DNA of 64,000 nt from Neorhizobium populisoli (GTDB taxonomy: Bacteria; Pseudomonadota; Alphaproteobacteria; Rhizobiales; Rhizobiaceae), in contig NZ_JAHYCB010000007.1 of NCBI RefSeq assembly GCF_019430945.1, positions 1 through 64,000 on the forward strand. The letters are read 5' to 3'. The translations under genes and the position numbers were made by a program. The notes under the pieces are model-generated. The model saw only the letters and a program-made list of their open reading frames with translations. It made no database searches and was not told where the DNA came from. Positions 62,344 through 64,000 of the stretch are shown here, in pieces (position 1 is the stretch's first letter; every line of letters begins with the position of its first letter).

Positions 62344-63273
62344 ATGGCCATTCTTCTTCTCGCCGAACACGAAAATGCCAGCCTCAACGACCAGACCGCC
62401 AAGGCGCTGAGCGCCGCGGCCAAGATCGGCGGCGACGTGCATGTCCTGGTCGCAGGCTCGGGCGCCCAGGCTGCGGCCGACGCTGCCGGCAAACTTGCCG
62501 GCGTCTCCAAGGTGCTGCTCGCCGACGACGCGGGCCTTGCCAACAACCTGGCGGAACCGCTGGCGGCACTCATCGTCTCGCTCGCCGGTTCCTATGACGT
62601 GATCATCGCGCCGGCGACCGCGTCGGCCAAGAACGTCATGCCGCGCGTCGCAGCCCTGCTCGACGTCGCGCAGGTCTCGGAAATCATCGAAGTGGTCTCC
62701 GCCGACACGTTCAAGCGTCCGATCTATGCCGGTAACGCCATCCAGACTGTCCAGTCGGCCGACGCCAAGAAGGTCATCACGGTGCGCACCGCTTCCTTCC
62801 AGGCTGCCGGCGAAGGTGGCTCGGCTGCCGTCGAAACCATCTCGGCTGTTGCTAACCCCGGCGTTTCCTCCTTCGTTTCCGACGCGCTGTCTTCGTCGGA
62901 ACGTCCGGAACTGACCTCCGCCAAGATCATCATTTCCGGCGGCCGCGCGCTCGGTTCCTCGGAAAAGTTCAAGGAAGTCATCCTTCCGGTCGCCGACAAG
63001 CTCGGTGCCGCCGTCGGCGCATCGCGTGCCGCAGTCGATGCGGGTTATGCCCCCAACGACTGGCAGGTCGGCCAGACCGGCAAGGTCGTCGCCCCGCAGC
63101 TCTATATCGCAGCCGGCATTTCCGGTGCCATCCAGCATCTGGCCGGCATGAAGGATTCCAAGGTCATCGTTGCGATCAACAAGGACGAGGAAGCCCCGAT
63201 CTTCCAGGTCGCCGACTACGGCATCGTCGGCGATCTCTTCGAAATCCTGCCGCAGCTGGAGAAGGCGCTTTAA
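62344..63273 (+). CDS. etfA: Electron transfer flavoprotein alpha subunit
   Basis: The 309-residue EtfA. The C-terminal FAD domain has 'SGGRALGSSEKFKEVILPVA' and 'GQTGKVVAPQLYIAAGISGA', followed by 'HLAGMKDSKVIVAINKD' and 'FQVADYGIVGDLFEILP'. It completes the ETF heterodimer with EtfB, in the cytoplasm. AGGAAAAGG precedes the ATG. Together with the next gene, 3-hydroxybutyryl-CoA dehydrogenase, it points to fatty-acid and polyhydroxybutyrate metabolism. It is followed by a terminator. Confidence 0.96.
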   Translation: MAILLLAEHENASLNDQTAKALSAAAKIGGDVHVLVAGSGAQAAADAAGKLAGVSKVLLADDAGLANNLAEPLAALIVSLAGSYDVIIAPATASAKNVMPRVAALLDVAQVSEIIEVVSADTFKRPIYAGNAIQTVQSADAKKVITVRTASFQAAGEGGSAAVETISAVANPGVSSFVSDALSSSERPELTSAKIIISGGRALGSSEKFKEVILPVADKLGAAVGASRAAVDAGYAPNDWQVGQTGKVVAPQLYIAAGISGAIQHLAGMKDSKVIVAINKDEEAPIFQVADYGIVGDLFEILPQLEKAL

Positions 63274-63334
63274 CCCTCTTCATCTCGCAAGCGCGAAAAG
63301 TGCTGGCAAAACGACCAATAGCGGAATAACAATT

Positions 63335-63366
63335 TGCCGGGCTGCATACATGCAGTCCGGCATTTT
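63335..63366 (+). terminator. Rho-independent terminator of etfBA
   Basis: A 12-bp stem with one G-U pair (TGCCGGGCTGCA 63335-63346, TGCAGTCCGGCA 63351-63362, loop TACA) followed by TTTT, about 60 bases after the etfA stop. Confidence 0.8.
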
Positions 63367-63472
63367 CATAAAATGGGCGCACGTTGGGGATAGCGTTGCG
63401 CGAAACAACAAGATCGATCGTACCGTAAAGATTGCGGACGGCTCTAGGGACAGGGACCCGGGAAACAGGAAA

Positions 63473-64000
63473 ATGAAGAATATTGGCGTCATCGGAGCAG
63501 GCCAGATGGGCTGCGGCATTGCACATGTTTCGGCACTCGCCGGCTACAAGGTGCAGATGTACGACCTTTCGAAGGATCGCATCGAGGCAGCGCTCGCCAC
63601 CATCAACGGCAATCTTGCGCGCCAGGTCTCCAACAGCAAGCTTTCCGATGAGGAACGCACCGCTGCCCTCGCCCTCATTTCCGGCTCTTCCGACCTGAAC
63701 GATCTGGCCGCCATGGACATGGTCATCGAGGCCGCGACCGAAGACGAAAGCGTCAAGCGCAAGATCTATGCGCAGGTCTGTCCTGTCCTGAAACCCGAAG
63801 CACTGCTGGCGACCAACACCTCGTCGCTGTCGATCACCCGTCTCGCGTCGGCCACCGACAGGCCGGAAAAGTTCATGGGTATACATTTCATGAACCCGGT
63901 GCCTGTGATGAAGCTTGTCGAGCTGGTGCGCGGCATCGCCACCGACGAGCCGACCTTCCGGGTTGCCAAGGACTATGTCGCAAAGCTCGAAAAGACCGCG
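63473..64000 (+). CDS. 3-hydroxybutyryl-CoA dehydrogenase (partial, cut by the window edge)
   Basis: The first 176 residues of a 3-hydroxyacyl-CoA dehydrogenase. The NAD-binding site is MKNIGVIGAGQMGCGIAHVS. The 'VIEAATEDESVKRKIYAQV' and 'ATNTSSLSITRLAS' parts are the family pattern, and the catalytic His is in 'MGIHFMNPVPVMKLVELV'. It oxidises 3-hydroxybutyryl-CoA, and its position after etfBA is common in rhizobia and in butyrate-type pathways. The reading frame continues beyond 64000. AGGA lies close to the ATG. Confidence 0.93.
   Translation, partial: MKNIGVIGAGQMGCGIAHVSALAGYKVQMYDLSKDRIEAALATINGNLARQVSNSKLSDEERTAALALISGSSDLNDLAAMDMVIEAATEDESVKRKIYAQVCPVLKPEALLATNTSSLSITRLASATDRPEKFMGIHFMNPVPVMKLVELVRGIATDEPTFRVAKDYVAKLEKTA

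Overview
The window looks like chromosomal DNA from a member of the Rhizobiaceae (Rhizobium / Neorhizobium / Agrobacterium type). The reasons are the high GC, the block prmC-prfA-ptsP-lysC next to a DUF4167 gene, the divergent secA / parvulin-argJ-GNAT-mutT block, the DUF1178-nitrilase-grxC-comF block, and long palindromic intergenic elements of the RIME type. These are recognised from protein sequence and gene order; no database search was run. About 66 protein genes, one tRNA, several clear rho-independent terminators and three RIME-like elements can be supported.

Layout. 0.4-6.0 kb: cell-wall enzymes (M23 endopeptidase, LD-carboxypeptidase) and the disaggregase ClpB. 6.1-10.3 kb: a SUKH-type protein, a divergent SDR/TetR pair and class I fructose-bisphosphatase. 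10.6-17.5 kb: DUF4167, PrmC and its substrate RF1, the nitrogen-PTS enzyme I (PtsP) and aspartokinase, all on the minus strand. 17.7-31.8 kb: an accessory stretch. It holds an SH3 protein with an Arg/Asp repeat tail, a LacI regulator, and a divergent pectin-oligosaccharide operon: GH105 hydrolase, KduI, an unrecognised 830-residue protein, and a complete sugar ABC importer. A SUKH-3 protein, an esterase, two RIME-like elements and a small Cys/Arg-rich ORF follow. 31.8-40.6 kb: ubiG, a toxin-antitoxin locus with two ParD-like antitoxins and one ParE-like toxin, the DUF1178/Nit/Grx/ComF group, a methyltransferase, an orphan Flp pilin, MutT, GNAT and ArgJ. 40.8-45.3 kb: parvulin and SecA plus two tiny hydrophilic proteins. 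45.3-52.3 kb: LysR/MFS pair, polysaccharide flippase with a GNAT partner, acyl-CoA synthetase. 52.4-57.0 kb: glycine-repeat exported protein, tRNA-Leu(CAA), DUF982, DsbB, HNH, AlkA-type glycosylase and an orphan LolC/E-like domain. 57.1-64.0 kb: GluQRS, BrkB, SDR, cobalamin adenosyltransferase, rhomboid, EtfBA and the start of 3-hydroxybutyryl-CoA dehydrogenase.

How genes work together. The clearest system is the LacI-controlled operon at 19.98-29.2 kb. The ABC importer would bring in oligosaccharides from pectin. The signal-peptide-less GH105 and 830-residue proteins would cut them in the cytoplasm, and KduI would feed the unsaturated uronate into the KDG pathway. A paired palindrome between the regulator and the operon is a likely operator. 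PrmC and PrfA form a modifier-substrate pair. EtfBA and the terminal dehydrogenase belong to acyl-CoA / hydroxybutyrate metabolism. The most unusual items are the 830-residue protein, the antitoxin-antitoxin-toxin arrangement, a 14-codon leader ORF coupled to etfB, and the orphan LolC/E-like domain. No CRISPR array, prophage, insertion sequence or plasmid-transfer gene was seen.
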